In this document: positions 1 through 6,069 of the stretch, one piece after another | How the letters are laid out: every line of letters starts with the position of its first letter | Position numbering within the stretch: the first letter of the stretch is position 1 | Assembly: GCA_023423475.1 (NCBI GenBank) | Contig: JAFAFN010000430.1 | Span: 1-6,708 of the forward strand | From: Actinomycetes bacterium | GTDB taxonomy: Bacteria > Actinomycetota > Acidimicrobiia > Acidimicrobiales > Microtrichaceae | DNA length: 6,708 nt | Direction of reading: 5' to 3' | The notes under the pieces: generated by a model | What the model was told of the DNA's origin: nothing | Database searches by the model: none | Seen by the model: only the letters and a program-made list of their open reading frames with translations | Position numbers and translations under genes: made by a program

Positions 1-1
1 G

Positions 2-289
2 CAGATGCTCGCCATCGCCAGGGCGCTCATGTCCCGGCCGCGGCTGCTGCTGCTGGACGAGCCATCCCTCGGCCTGGCGCCGCTGGTCACCCGTGACGTC
101 TTCGAACGCATCGCCGTGGTCAACGACGAGCTGGGCACCACGGTGCTCGTCGTCGAGCAGAACGCGAACCTCGCACTCGAGATCGCCACCCGCGGCTACG
201 TGCTCGAGACCGGTCGCATCATCGCCCAGGGCTCTGCCGATGAGCTCCGCAACGACGACGTGGTCCGCCGCGCCTACCTGGGGGTCTGA
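2..289 (+). CDS. livF: Liv-type ABC transporter ATP-binding protein, C-terminal part (LivF-like), cut by the window start
   Basis: This is the last 95 residues of a cytoplasmic ATPase that powers branched-chain or hydrophobic amino acid import through the LivH/LivM channel. The visible part opens with QMLAIARAL, which directly follows the ABC signature motif (itself outside the window). Next comes Walker B, LLLLDEP, with Asp19 and catalytic Glu20 of the visible fragment, then the D-loop SLGLAP. The switch region reads VLVVEQN. The Gln in place of the usual H-loop His, together with SLGLAP, is typical of LivF rather than LivG. The C-terminal YVLETGRI and an [15 protein letters not shown] ending also match LivF. 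LivF proteins are about 235 residues, so roughly 140, including Walker A, are missing because of the window edge, not a mutation. The livH start lies 4 bases after the stop, consistent with one operon. Substrate specificity cannot be read from this subunit. Confidence 0.93.
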   Translation, partial: QMLAIARALMSRPRLLLLDEPSLGLAPLVTRDVFERIAVVNDELGTTVLVVEQNANLALEIATRGYVLETGRIIAQGSADELRNDDVVRRAYLGV

Positions 290-293
290 GTCA

Positions 294-1181
294 GTGCAGC
301 TGTTCATCCAACGGGTCTTCGACGGGCTCCAGGCAGGAGCGATCTACGCGATCCTCGCGCTGGCGATCGTCATCATCTTCCGGGCCTCGGGCATGTTGAA
401 CTTCGCCCAGGGCGAGATCGCGATGTTCACGACGTTCATCGCCTGGAACCTCTTCGACGTCGGTCTGCCGTGGTGGCTCACGTCGATCGCGTCGTTGCTC
501 ATCGGGTTCATCGTTGGTGCCGTGCTCTACCGCCTGCTGATCGTGCGTCTCGGAGGGACGCACGCCAACCCGCTGGCGGTGGTGATGGTGACCATCGGCC
601 TCTTCCTGATGTTGAACGACGGTGCCGGCGTCGTGTGGGGCACCGACGCCAAGCCGGTGCCACGCGTCTTCGGCACCGGCCGCATCGAGATCTTCGGCGC
701 CGGCATCGCGGTGCAGGTGCTCGGTCTGCTGGCCGTGCTCGCCATCCTGGTGCTCGGGTTCAACCTGGTCTTCCAGAAGACCAAGCTCGGACTGGCGCTG
801 CGGGCGGTGACCTCGAACCAGGAGTCCGCGGCGCTCGCCGGTAACAAGGTCACCACCACGCTGATGATCGGCTGGGGCCTGGCAGCAGCGATCGGCTCGC
901 TGGCCGGCACGTTCACCGCCTCGGCGGTGGCGCTCGACAAGAACATGATGCAGGTCGTGTTGATCTACGCCTTCGCCGCGGCGACCCTCGGTGGCTTCGA
1001 CAGCCCGATCGGTGCGGTGGTCGGCGGCCTGATCATCGGTCTCGTGTCCGAGCTGGTGGTCGGCTACGTCGACATCGTCGGCCCGGACCTGCGGCTGCTG
1101 CCCGGCTTCGTCCTCGTGCTGGTGGTGCTGCTCGTGCGACCCCAGGGTCTGTTCGGCACGGCGAAGGTGGGTCGAGCATGA
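294..1181 (+). CDS. livH: Branched-chain amino acid ABC transporter permease (LivH-like)
   Basis: This is an integral membrane permease of 295 residues that forms half of the translocation channel with LivM. Hydrophobic helices run throughout, beginning near residues 12-29. Family motifs are LNFAQGE (35-41), the cytoplasmic EAA-like loop GLALRAVTSNQESAALAGN (166-184) that contacts the ATPases, GGFDSPIGAVVGG (233-245) and the terminal RPQGLFG (282-288). Length is normal for LivH. The reading frame stays open upstream to about position 93. I chose GTG 294 because it lies just after the livF stop, gives a typical N-terminus (MQLFIQRVFDGLQAGAIYAI), and has a G-rich stretch at 280-284 as a possible ribosome binding site. 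A longer start would overlap livF by about 200 bases and add non-family sequence. The stop overlaps the livM start, which suggests translational coupling. Confidence 0.95.
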   Translation: MQLFIQRVFDGLQAGAIYAILALAIVIIFRASGMLNFAQGEIAMFTTFIAWNLFDVGLPWWLTSIASLLIGFIVGAVLYRLLIVRLGGTHANPLAVVMVTIGLFLMLNDGAGVVWGTDAKPVPRVFGTGRIEIFGAGIAVQVLGLLAVLAILVLGFNLVFQKTKLGLALRAVTSNQESAALAGNKVTTTLMIGWGLAAAIGSLAGTFTASAVALDKNMMQVVLIYAFAAATLGGFDSPIGAVVGGLIIGLVSELVVGYVDIVGPDLRLLPGFVLVLVVLLVRPQGLFGTAKVGRA

Positions 1182-2275
1182 CCCGGCGGATGACACCCCT
1201 GCGCGCCGGTGCGTGGTTCGTGGCCGCGATCGTCGCGATCGCGCTGCCGCAGCTCCTGGGCGAATCCGACGTGAACCGCCTCGGCGAGGTCATGTACATC
1301 GCCGTGGCGGCGCTCGGACTGGCGCTGCTGACCGGCTTCAACGGCCAGATCTCGCTCGGACACGGCGCGTTCCTCGGTATGGGCGCCTACATCACCATGA
1401 TCCTGACGGTCGACTACGGCATGTCGTACGCCCTCGCAGGGGTGATCGCGGTGGTCTTCACGTTCGTGGTCGGACTGGTGGTCGGCCTGCCGGCCCTGCG
1501 CATCACCGGGATCTACCTCGCGCTCGTCACGTTGGCGCTCGCGACCCTGTTCCCTCAGATCGTGGTGCGCCTCGGCGACATCACCGGGGCGACCGTCGGC
1601 CGCGGCCTGGTCCCGCGCGAGGGCTACGGCCAATGGGCGCTGCTCGAGGAGATCGGTCGGCGCAAGTACCTCTTCGAGGCGGGCTTCCGCGCGCCGGAGT
1701 GGACTGGTCTCGCGGACGACCAGTGGCGCTACTACGTCTTCCTCGTGATCGCCGTGATCGTGTTCGTCCTGGTCCACAACCTGGTGCACTCCCGTGTGGG
1801 CAGGGCGTTGGTCGCCATTCGCGACAACGAGACCGCGGCCGAGGTCGCGGGTGTCCCGGTGTCCACCTACAAGGTCGTCACCTTCGGCATCTCCGCATCG
1901 ATCGCCGCGATCGGCGGCTGGATGTTCGCGGTGCTCAACAACCAGGTCTCACCGACGTCGTTCACGATCGCGCTGTCGATCACGCTGCTCGTCGCCGCGG
2001 TGCTCGGCGGCGCCAACAGCATCATCGGCCCGGTGCTCGGCGCCTTCGTGATCGTGTACCTGCGAGAGGCCGTGCCGGCGGACTCCCAGCGCTTCACCCA
2101 GGTGGTGTTCGGGCTGGTGCTGATCCTCGTCATGCTGGTCGCCCCCGGCGGCATCATGGGTGTGTACCGGAACGTGTCGGCGCGCATCGCCCGCTCCCGG
2201 GCGAGCCGCCCCGGCGATGCGCCGCCACCTCCGCCGGACCCGCTCGCCGAGCCCCTCGCCGAGCCGACCGCGTGA
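1178..2275 (+). CDS. livM: Branched-chain amino acid ABC transporter permease (LivM-like) with proline-rich C-terminal tail
   Basis: This is the second channel-forming permease, 365 residues. The family hallmark GFNGQISLGHGAF is at 53-65, followed by GMGAY. The EAA-like ATPase-contact loop VGRALVAIRDNETAAEVAGV is at 207-226, and GGANSIIGPVLGAF at 277-290 mirrors the late glycine-rich motif of LivH. Between residues 131 and 183 there is a hydrophilic extracytoplasmic segment, where many LivM proteins carry TGG-x-G; here it reads TGATVGRGL. After the last helix (about 308-326) comes a basic stretch and a tail of about 20 residues rich in Pro, Ala and Glu (DAPPPPPDPLAEPLAEPTA). The start ATG overlaps the livH stop as ATGA and has AGGTGG (1165-1170) 7 bases upstream. 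A second in-frame ATG at 1190 is possible but has no better signal. The substrate-binding protein follows 61 bases downstream. Confidence 0.95.
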   Translation: MTRRMTPLRAGAWFVAAIVAIALPQLLGESDVNRLGEVMYIAVAALGLALLTGFNGQISLGHGAFLGMGAYITMILTVDYGMSYALAGVIAVVFTFVVGLVVGLPALRITGIYLALVTLALATLFPQIVVRLGDITGATVGRGLVPREGYGQWALLEEIGRRKYLFEAGFRAPEWTGLADDQWRYYVFLVIAVIVFVLVHNLVHSRVGRALVAIRDNETAAEVAGVPVSTYKVVTFGISASIAAIGGWMFAVLNNQVSPTSFTIALSITLLVAAVLGGANSIIGPVLGAFVIVYLREAVPADSQRFTQVVFGLVLILVMLVAPGGIMGVYRNVSARIARSRASRPGDAPPPPPDPLAEPLAEPTA

Positions 2276-2278
2276 ACC

Positions 2279-2295
2279 TCGAGCAGCCTGCTCGA
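2279..2295 (+). repeat. Small hairpin between livM and the binding-protein gene
   Basis: TCGAGCA (2279-2285) and TGCTCGA (2289-2295) form a perfect 7-base inverted repeat around the 3-base loop GCC, starting 4 bases after the livM stop. There is no T-run after it. In many binding-protein transporters an intercistronic hairpin shields mRNA ends or partly separates expression of the binding protein from the membrane subunits. That role here is inference. The stem is short and could be chance in GC-rich DNA. Confidence 0.45.
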
Positions 2296-2324
2296 CCCAG
2301 CTCCTTCAACAGACCATCCATCCC

Positions 2325-2330
2325 AGGAGG
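2325..2330 (+). promoter_or_regulatory. Strong ribosome binding site for the substrate-binding protein gene
   Basis: A full consensus AGGAGG lies 6 bases before ATG 2337. It fixes the start of the lipoprotein, whose frame is otherwise open back into livM, and is much stronger than the sites before livH or livM. This fits the need for excess binding protein over membrane subunits. Confidence 0.9.
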
Positions 2331-2336
2331 AACGAG

Positions 2337-3680
2337 ATGAGACCCACCACTCGATGGAAGAGCCTCGCAGCGCTGCTGCTGGCACTGACCATGGTCGCCG
2401 CCGCGTGCGGTGGCCGCGACGACGACAGCGGCGACGGCGACGGCGGCAGCTCCGGGGGCTCGGACTCCTCGGGCGAGGAGACCACGCTCGCCGACTCCGC
2501 GCAGTGCGAGAAGTACGACGGCACCCAGGGCATCACCGACGACAAGATCCTGATCGGCAACTCGCTGCCGCAGTCGGGCCTGTTCTCGGTGTTCGACAAG
2601 GTGCGCGTCGGCATCGAGGCGTACTTCAACTTCGCCAACTCCGAGGGCGGCGTCGAGGGACGTGATCTCGAGCTGAAGTCGCTCGACGACCAGTACCTCC
2701 CGGAGCGGACCCGCACGAACGTCGAGACGCTCGTGAACACCGACGGCGTCTTCGCGCTGCTCGGCATGGTCGGCACCGAGAACAACCTGCAGGCCAGCCA
2801 GGTGCTCGCCGAGCAGGGCCTCTGCGTGCCGAACCTCGCGGTCGCCACCGGCTACCCCGGCTTCGGTGACCCGGCGGTCGACCCGTGGATCATCAACGGT
2901 CTGCCGAACTACGCGCTCGAGTCGATCGCGTTCGCTGACTACCTCGGCAAGAACAAGCCGGACGCGAAGGTCGCGATCCTCGCCCAGAACGACTCGTTCG
3001 GCGAGGCGTACGTGACGGCCTTCAAGAAGGCGATCGAGGGCACCGACATCACCCTCGTCGACGAGCAGACCTTCGACCCGAAGACCGAGAGCAACCCGCA
3101 GGGCCAGGTCACCACGCTGGCGAGCTCCGGTGCCGACGCACTGTTGCTCGGCGTGACGTCGCTGCCGTGCCCGAACGCCCTCAAGGCGGTCAAGGACTCG
3201 GGTTGGGCGCCGCTCACCTACGTCACGCTCACCTGCTCCTCCAAGGTCCTGATGGACGTGGCGCTCGACGCCGCCGAGGGCACGATCAGCACGCGGGCCA
3301 CCTACGACCCGTCCGATCCGGCATCGGCGAGCGAGCCGGCCGTGGCGGAGTTCAAGGAGCAGGGCGCGAAGGGCGGCCTGTCCGAGGCCGACCTGAACGA
3401 CCTGAACGTGGCCGCCGGTTGGGGTTTCGGCGCCTACCTGGTGCAGCTGCTCAAGGCTTCGCCCGAGCTCGACCGTGCCTCGGTGATGAACACCGCGTGG
3501 TTCCAGAAGGACGTGCACTACGGGCTGCAGCTCGAGGGCCTCACCTGGAACACCGACGGCGAGACCGACCCGTTCGGCATCAACCAGCTCCAGTTCATCA
3601 CCCGGACCGACGGCGCCTGGGTGCCCGAGGGTGACGTGGTGAACTACTCGAAGCAGCTCGAGGCCCAGCTCGGCGGCTGA
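2337..3680 (+). CDS. livK: Branched-chain amino acid ABC transporter substrate-binding lipoprotein (LivK/LivJ-like)
   Basis: This is a 447-residue exported lipoprotein of the type I periplasmic-binding fold (Peripla_BP_6 / leucine-binding family), which captures the ligand outside the membrane and delivers it to LivH/LivM. The N-terminus has a basic start (RPTTRWK), a hydrophobic core (10-20) and a lipobox ending AAAC with Cys24 as the lipid anchor. A flexible Asp/Gly/Ser-rich spacer (27-50) follows, then the folded part from about residue 64. ITDDKILIGNSLPQSGLF (66-83) is the usual first strand of the family, and FANSEGGVEGRDLEL (99-113) is its version of the common NxxGGVxGR motif. KVAILAQNDSFGEAYVTAFK (211-230) starts the second lobe. 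Four further cysteines (57, 163, 278, 300) could form disulfides. Context supports amino acid import, but the family also binds amides, urea and aromatic compounds, so the ligand is not settled. Confidence 0.94.
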   Translation: MRPTTRWKSLAALLLALTMVAAACGGRDDDSGDGDGGSSGGSDSSGEETTLADSAQCEKYDGTQGITDDKILIGNSLPQSGLFSVFDKVRVGIEAYFNFANSEGGVEGRDLELKSLDDQYLPERTRTNVETLVNTDGVFALLGMVGTENNLQASQVLAEQGLCVPNLAVATGYPGFGDPAVDPWIINGLPNYALESIAFADYLGKNKPDAKVAILAQNDSFGEAYVTAFKKAIEGTDITLVDEQTFDPKTESNPQGQVTTLASSGADALLLGVTSLPCPNALKAVKDSGWAPLTYVTLTCSSKVLMDVALDAAEGTISTRATYDPSDPASASEPAVAEFKEQGAKGGLSEADLNDLNVAAGWGFGAYLVQLLKASPELDRASVMNTAWFQKDVHYGLQLEGLTWNTDGETDPFGINQLQFITRTDGAWVPEGDVVNYSKQLEAQLGG

Positions 3681-3712
3681 GTCGCTCCGCGGCTGAGTCG
3701 ACAGCAGACGAA

Positions 3713-3742
3713 ACGGTGGCCGGCCCTCGGGCCGGCCACCGT
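3713..3742. terminator. Perfect GC-rich hairpin after the liv operon (probable terminator)
   Basis: ACGGTGGCCGGCCC pairs perfectly with GGGCCGGCCACCGT, giving 14 complementary positions around TC (sterically 13 pairs with a CTCG loop). It begins 33 bases after the stop of the binding-protein gene. There is no U-tract, which is common for terminators in high-GC actinobacteria. A related copy lies at 4376-4408. Confidence 0.75.
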
Positions 3743-3796
3743 CGCGTCCGTCGTGAATTCTTGGTGCCACTGGACCGATGTCACATGTCGGCGACC

Positions 3797-3802
3797 TACA
3801 CT
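3797..3802 (+). promoter_or_regulatory. Candidate -10 element (TACACT) for the unknown gene at 3835
   Basis: TACACT fits the TAnnnT form of actinobacterial housekeeping -10 elements. It lies after the liv terminator and would place the RNA start near 3809, leaving a leader of about 26 bases with the AGGAGG. No convincing -35 is visible at normal spacing; an imperfect inverted repeat occupies that place (3775-3791). The call rests on the -10 match and position only. Confidence 0.4.
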
Positions 3803-3820
3803 GAGCACCGCGTAACTACC

Positions 3821-3826
3821 AGGAGG
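3821..3826 (+). promoter_or_regulatory. Strong ribosome binding site for the gene starting at GTG 3835
   Basis: AGGAGG lies 8 bases before GTG 3835. The next in-frame ATG at 3847 would be 20 bases away, too far, so the site decides in favour of the GTG start. Confidence 0.85.
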
Positions 3827-3834
3827 CCGCACAC

Positions 3835-4356
3835 GTGTCCCAGCACATGGTTATCTTCCAGAATCCGGACGGTGACCCGGGTTACAACCAGTTCGAGTCC
3901 ATCGAGGAAGCGGTCAGCTTCGTCGAGAAGATCCGCAACGACCAGGGAATCGACAGCATCAGGATCTTCGAGCTCAGCGAGGTCAAGTTCGACCTGAAGC
4001 CGTACTTCAAGGTCGAGCTCCAGGCGCTCAGCTCCGGCGCACCCGCAGCGTCGACGTCGTCGTCGCCGCTGAGCTCGACGCCGTCGGCTCCCGCCACCCC
4101 GGCGGCGCCCTCGGCGCCCGCCGCGCCCTCGACGCCGGCGTCGCCGATCAGCTCCGAGCCCACGTCGGCTCCGGCTCCGGCGCCCACTCCGGCCCCGGCT
4201 CCGGCCCCGAGCGCGGACACCACGTCGACCAGCCCGTTCGCCGCGCCGTCGGAGCCCACGCCGACCTACCCGGCGCCGTCGAGCGCGCCGACCCCGCCGG
4301 CCGACGCGCCCCAGGACGACTCCCAGCCGACCCGCCGCGGTCTGTTCGGACGCTGA
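3835..4356 (+). CDS. Hypothetical protein: small N-terminal domain with long Pro/Ala/Ser/Thr-rich tail
   Basis: This is a 173-residue protein that I do not recognise. Residues 1-65 look like a small folded alpha/beta domain: a strand (MVIFQNPDG), an acidic helix (SIEEAVSFVEKIRNDQG), and two strands around IRIFELSEVKFDLKPYFKVEL. Residues 66-165 are almost entirely Ala, Pro, Ser and Thr, with an AP-type repeat at 112-126, and are surely disordered. The C-terminus is a basic-hydrophobic TRRGLFGR. No signal peptide or membrane helix is visible, so a cytoplasmic location is likely. The gene stands alone with its own candidate promoter and a strong ribosome binding site, between two related hairpins and convergent with the next gene. 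Codon use keeps the GC-rich third positions of its neighbours. I consider it a real gene because of the ribosome binding site and the ordered N-terminal domain; its function is unknown. Confidence 0.8.
   Translation: MSQHMVIFQNPDGDPGYNQFESIEEAVSFVEKIRNDQGIDSIRIFELSEVKFDLKPYFKVELQALSSGAPAASTSSSPLSSTPSAPATPAAPSAPAAPSTPASPISSEPTSAPAPAPTPAPAPAPSADTTSTSPFAAPSEPTPTYPAPSSAPTPPADAPQDDSQPTRRGLFGR
4168..4210 (+). repeat. Short degenerate hexamer repeat (CCGGCT/CCGGCC) inside the gene at 3835
   Basis: Imperfect copies of CCGGCT, CCGGCG and CCGGCC with 6-base periodicity encode the Ala-Pro repeat in the disordered tail. A 6-base unit keeps the frame, so copy-number change would only lengthen or shorten the tail. 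Confidence 0.6.
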
Positions 4357-4375
4357 TCCCGCACACGGATCGATC

Positions 4376-4408
4376 ATCGTGGCCGGCCCTTCCGGGGTCG
4401 GCCACGGT
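4376..4408. terminator. Hairpin between convergent genes (probable bidirectional terminator)
   Basis: CGTGGCCGGCCC (4378-4389) pairs with GGGTCGGCCACG (4395-4406) with a single G-T pair, closed by a TTCCG loop; two further outer positions can also pair. It lies 19 bases after the stop of the plus-strand gene and 11 bases from the end of the minus-strand gene, so either transcript would fold it. No T-run is present. Sequence is shared with the hairpin at 3713-3742. Confidence 0.72.
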
Positions 4409-4419
4409 CGCGTCCGGGC

Positions 4420-4869
4420 TCAGGTGACGAGCAGGCCGAGTCCGACGACCACGATGCTGATGACGACGCCGAAGAGGGCGGCGAGGCCGGCCACGGTCAG
4501 CGCGAGCAGCAGACCCGAGCGGACCCGGACCCAGCCCGACAGCGTGACGTCGCTCGCGTCGACGTGCTCCGCGGTCTGGTCACGCTGGAGCATCCGTTGC
4601 CACCACGGGACGACCCGAGTGGTCATGCCGTCCCCCGAGTCGTACCCGTCCGACCCGAATTCGCCGGACTCGAGCTCGATCGGCTCGGCGACGAGGACCT
4701 GACCGCTTCCCCAGCCGGAACTGGGCCCCGTCTCAGTGAGGTCGAGATCGAGCGGTGATCCGGTGCGGGCCATGGCAGGCTGAGGGACCGGACGCCTGCC
4801 GAAGAGTGCGAGGCCGAATCCGACCGCGCTCCCCACCACCAACAGGACTCCGACGAGCAACGTGAACAT
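4420..4869 (-). CDS. Hypothetical two-helix membrane protein, divergent from the PDZ/Lon protease gene
   Basis: This is a 149-residue protein that I do not recognise. A hydrophobic helix at residues 3-23 is followed by GRR, and a second at about 118-148 is preceded by RVR. By the positive-inside rule both ends lie outside and the 90-residue middle segment is cytoplasmic. That segment is acidic and Gly/Ser-rich (for example ELESGEFGSDGYDSGDG, 65-81), with one aromatic-basic patch VVPWWQRMLQRDQ (87-99). The frame extends upstream to an ATG at 4944, but I chose ATG 4869 because it begins directly at the hydrophobic helix; the longer form would add a polar Pro/Ser-rich 25 residues lying over the protease gene. 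The start overlaps that of the protease gene. A minus-strand TACGAT at 4885-4880 could be a -10 for a near-leaderless message. Two well-formed helices in this frame argue for a true gene. Confidence 0.75.
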   Translation of the reverse strand: MFTLLVGVLLVVGSAVGFGLALFGRRPVPQPAMARTGSPLDLDLTETGPSSGWGSGQVLVAEPIELESGEFGSDGYDSGDGMTTRVVPWWQRMLQRDQTAEHVDASDVTLSGWVRVRSGLLLALTVAGLAALFGVVISIVVVGLGLLVT

Positions 4870-5998
4870 GACCGCATCGATCGTACCCACCGAGGGCGAG
4901 GGATCGTCAGACCCCAACGGTCCCGACGCCGAAGGCGGTGGCACCTCCGCGTCCCCGCGTCGTCGCCGTCGTTGGGTCCTGTGGCTCCTGCTGGGGCTCT
5001 CGGCGATCGCCGTGGTGGCCGCCGCGATGTTCGTGCCGTTGCCGTACTACCTGGTCCAGCCCGGATCGGTTCGACCGGCCGAGCAGCGGATCGAGATCCA
5101 GGGGGCGGACTCCTACGAGACCGACGGCGAGGTGCTCTTCACCACCGTCTACGTCAACCAGGCGACGCTCGCGCTGCTGATCCGCGCACAGCTCGACGAC
5201 GCGGTCGAGATCCGCACCGCCGAGGAGATGTACCCCGACGGCGACCGCGATGCGAGCCGTCAGCTCAACCAGCAGCGGATGGACCTGTCCAAGCTCACCG
5301 CGACACGTGTGGCGCTCGAGCAGGTGGGCATCGACGCCGCCTACCACGGTGACGGGGCGAGGGTGCTGGGGGTCTCACCCGATGCGCCGTCGAACGAGGT
5401 GCTGGTGCCGGGCGACGTGATCGTCGAGGTCGAGGGCGCCGAGATCTCGATGCCGGCGGACATCGGCACGCAGCTCGAGTCGCACGCGCCGGGCGACACC
5501 GTGCCGGTGCGTGTCGTCCGCATCGTGGACGGCGAGACCACCGAGGTCGATCTCGACGTCGAGCTGACCGAGGTCGACGACGCCCCGGGTCGCCCGGTGC
5601 TCGGCATCACCGCGGACCCCTCGAACCCCCGGATCGACTCAGAGGTCCAGGTGGCCGTCGACTCCGGCAAGGTGTCGGGTCCCTCCGCCGGGCTCGCGTG
5701 GACCCTGGCGATCATCGACCGGCTCACCCCGGGTTCGATCACCGACGGCGAGCGGATCGCAGTCACCGGGACGATCTCGGACGACGGCACGGTCGGTCCG
5801 ATCGGCGGGGTGGTGCAGAAGGTGGCAGCGGTGAAGCGCGCCGGACTGCGCACCTTCCTGTACCCGGCCTCGACGCCGGAGGACGAGCAGGAGCAGATGC
5901 GTCGGATCGCTGGCGACGACGTCGAGCTCATCCCCGTGGGCACGATCTCCGAGGCGGTCGAGGTGCTGGTTCCCGGAGGTCTCCAGGTCCCCGCCTGA
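4862..5998 (+). CDS. YlbL-family membrane-anchored PDZ / Lon-type (S16) serine protease
   Basis: This is a 378-residue single-pass membrane protease with its catalytic part outside the cytoplasm. In order: a polar N-terminus ending in RRRRR (33-37), one helix (38-58), the family-typical VPLPYYLVQPGSV (58-70), a conserved connecting region, a PDZ domain (about 155-236, with VLVPGDVIVEVEGAEI), and a Lon proteolytic domain (about 245-375). The Ser/Lys dyad is intact: Ser275 in GPSAG and Lys320 in GGVVQKVAAVKRAG, 45 residues apart, close to the spacing in Lon. There is no ATPase domain, so it is not Lon itself. An in-frame stop at 4781 with no earlier start codon leaves only GTG 4862 or ATG 4868; the ribosome binding site is weak for both. 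In Bacillus the YlbL family is linked to the DNA-damage response by degrading a membrane-bound division inhibitor; that role is not shown here. A DivIVA-like gene follows. Confidence 0.92.
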   Translation: MNMTASIVPTEGEGSSDPNGPDAEGGGTSASPRRRRRWVLWLLLGLSAIAVVAAAMFVPLPYYLVQPGSVRPAEQRIEIQGADSYETDGEVLFTTVYVNQATLALLIRAQLDDAVEIRTAEEMYPDGDRDASRQLNQQRMDLSKLTATRVALEQVGIDAAYHGDGARVLGVSPDAPSNEVLVPGDVIVEVEGAEISMPADIGTQLESHAPGDTVPVRVVRIVDGETTEVDLDVELTEVDDAPGRPVLGITADPSNPRIDSEVQVAVDSGKVSGPSAGLAWTLAIIDRLTPGSITDGERIAVTGTISDDGTVGPIGGVVQKVAAVKRAGLRTFLYPASTPEDEQEQMRRIAGDDVELIPVGTISEAVEVLVPGGLQVPA

Positions 5999-6057
5999 GC
6001 GCCCGCGGCACCCCGAGAAGTGGTGTCGGCATACCCCACCGGAGCCCGACGTCCTCG

Positions 6058-6063
6058 TAGCAT
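6058..6063 (+). promoter_or_regulatory. Candidate -10 element (TAGCAT) for leaderless transcription of the DivIVA-like gene
   Basis: TAGCAT fits TAnnnT and ends 6 bases before ATG 6070, so transcription would begin at or next to the start codon. No Shine-Dalgarno sequence is seen between the preceding stop and the ATG, which agrees with a leaderless message, frequent in actinobacteria. No clear -35 is visible. Confidence 0.5.
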
Positions 6064-6069
6064 CGACCC

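Noticed and set aside
2..289. Missing H-loop histidine in the ATPase (Gln in VEQN)
   Set aside because: This is the normal state of LivF-family ATPases, not a defect.
93..293. Upstream extension of livH inside livF
   Set aside because: It overlaps a real ATPase gene in another frame, is Ser/Thr/Arg-rich, and livH homologues start near GTG 294.
291..1196. 301-codon open frame on the minus strand opposite livH
   Set aside because: It is the codon-position shadow of a GC-rich gene: the product is full of His, Gln, Arg, Asp and Glu with no patterned hydrophobicity, while the plus strand encodes an obvious LivH.
3718..3737. Doubled GGCCGGCC sites as a possible recombination or attachment site
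   Set aside because: They are simply the two arms of the hairpin; there is no integrase, tRNA or other mobile-element sign nearby.
2154..3770. 538-codon open frame on the minus strand opposite the binding-protein gene
   Set aside because: It covers a clearly identified lipoprotein gene, the product is Arg/Val/Leu/Glu low-complexity with no recognisable domain, and it spans the terminator hairpin.
3796..4377. 193-codon Arg/Gly-rich minus-strand frame opposite the gene at 3835
   Set aside because: It is produced by the Pro/Ala-rich codons on the plus strand; long runs of RRGRR-type sequence are its artefact, and there is no ribosome binding site.
6007..6040. Two competing weak stems (GGCACC with GGTGTC, or GGTG with CACC) after the protease gene
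   Set aside because: Stems are only 4-6 pairs with a G-T and long loops, with no U-tract; too weak to call a terminator or switch.
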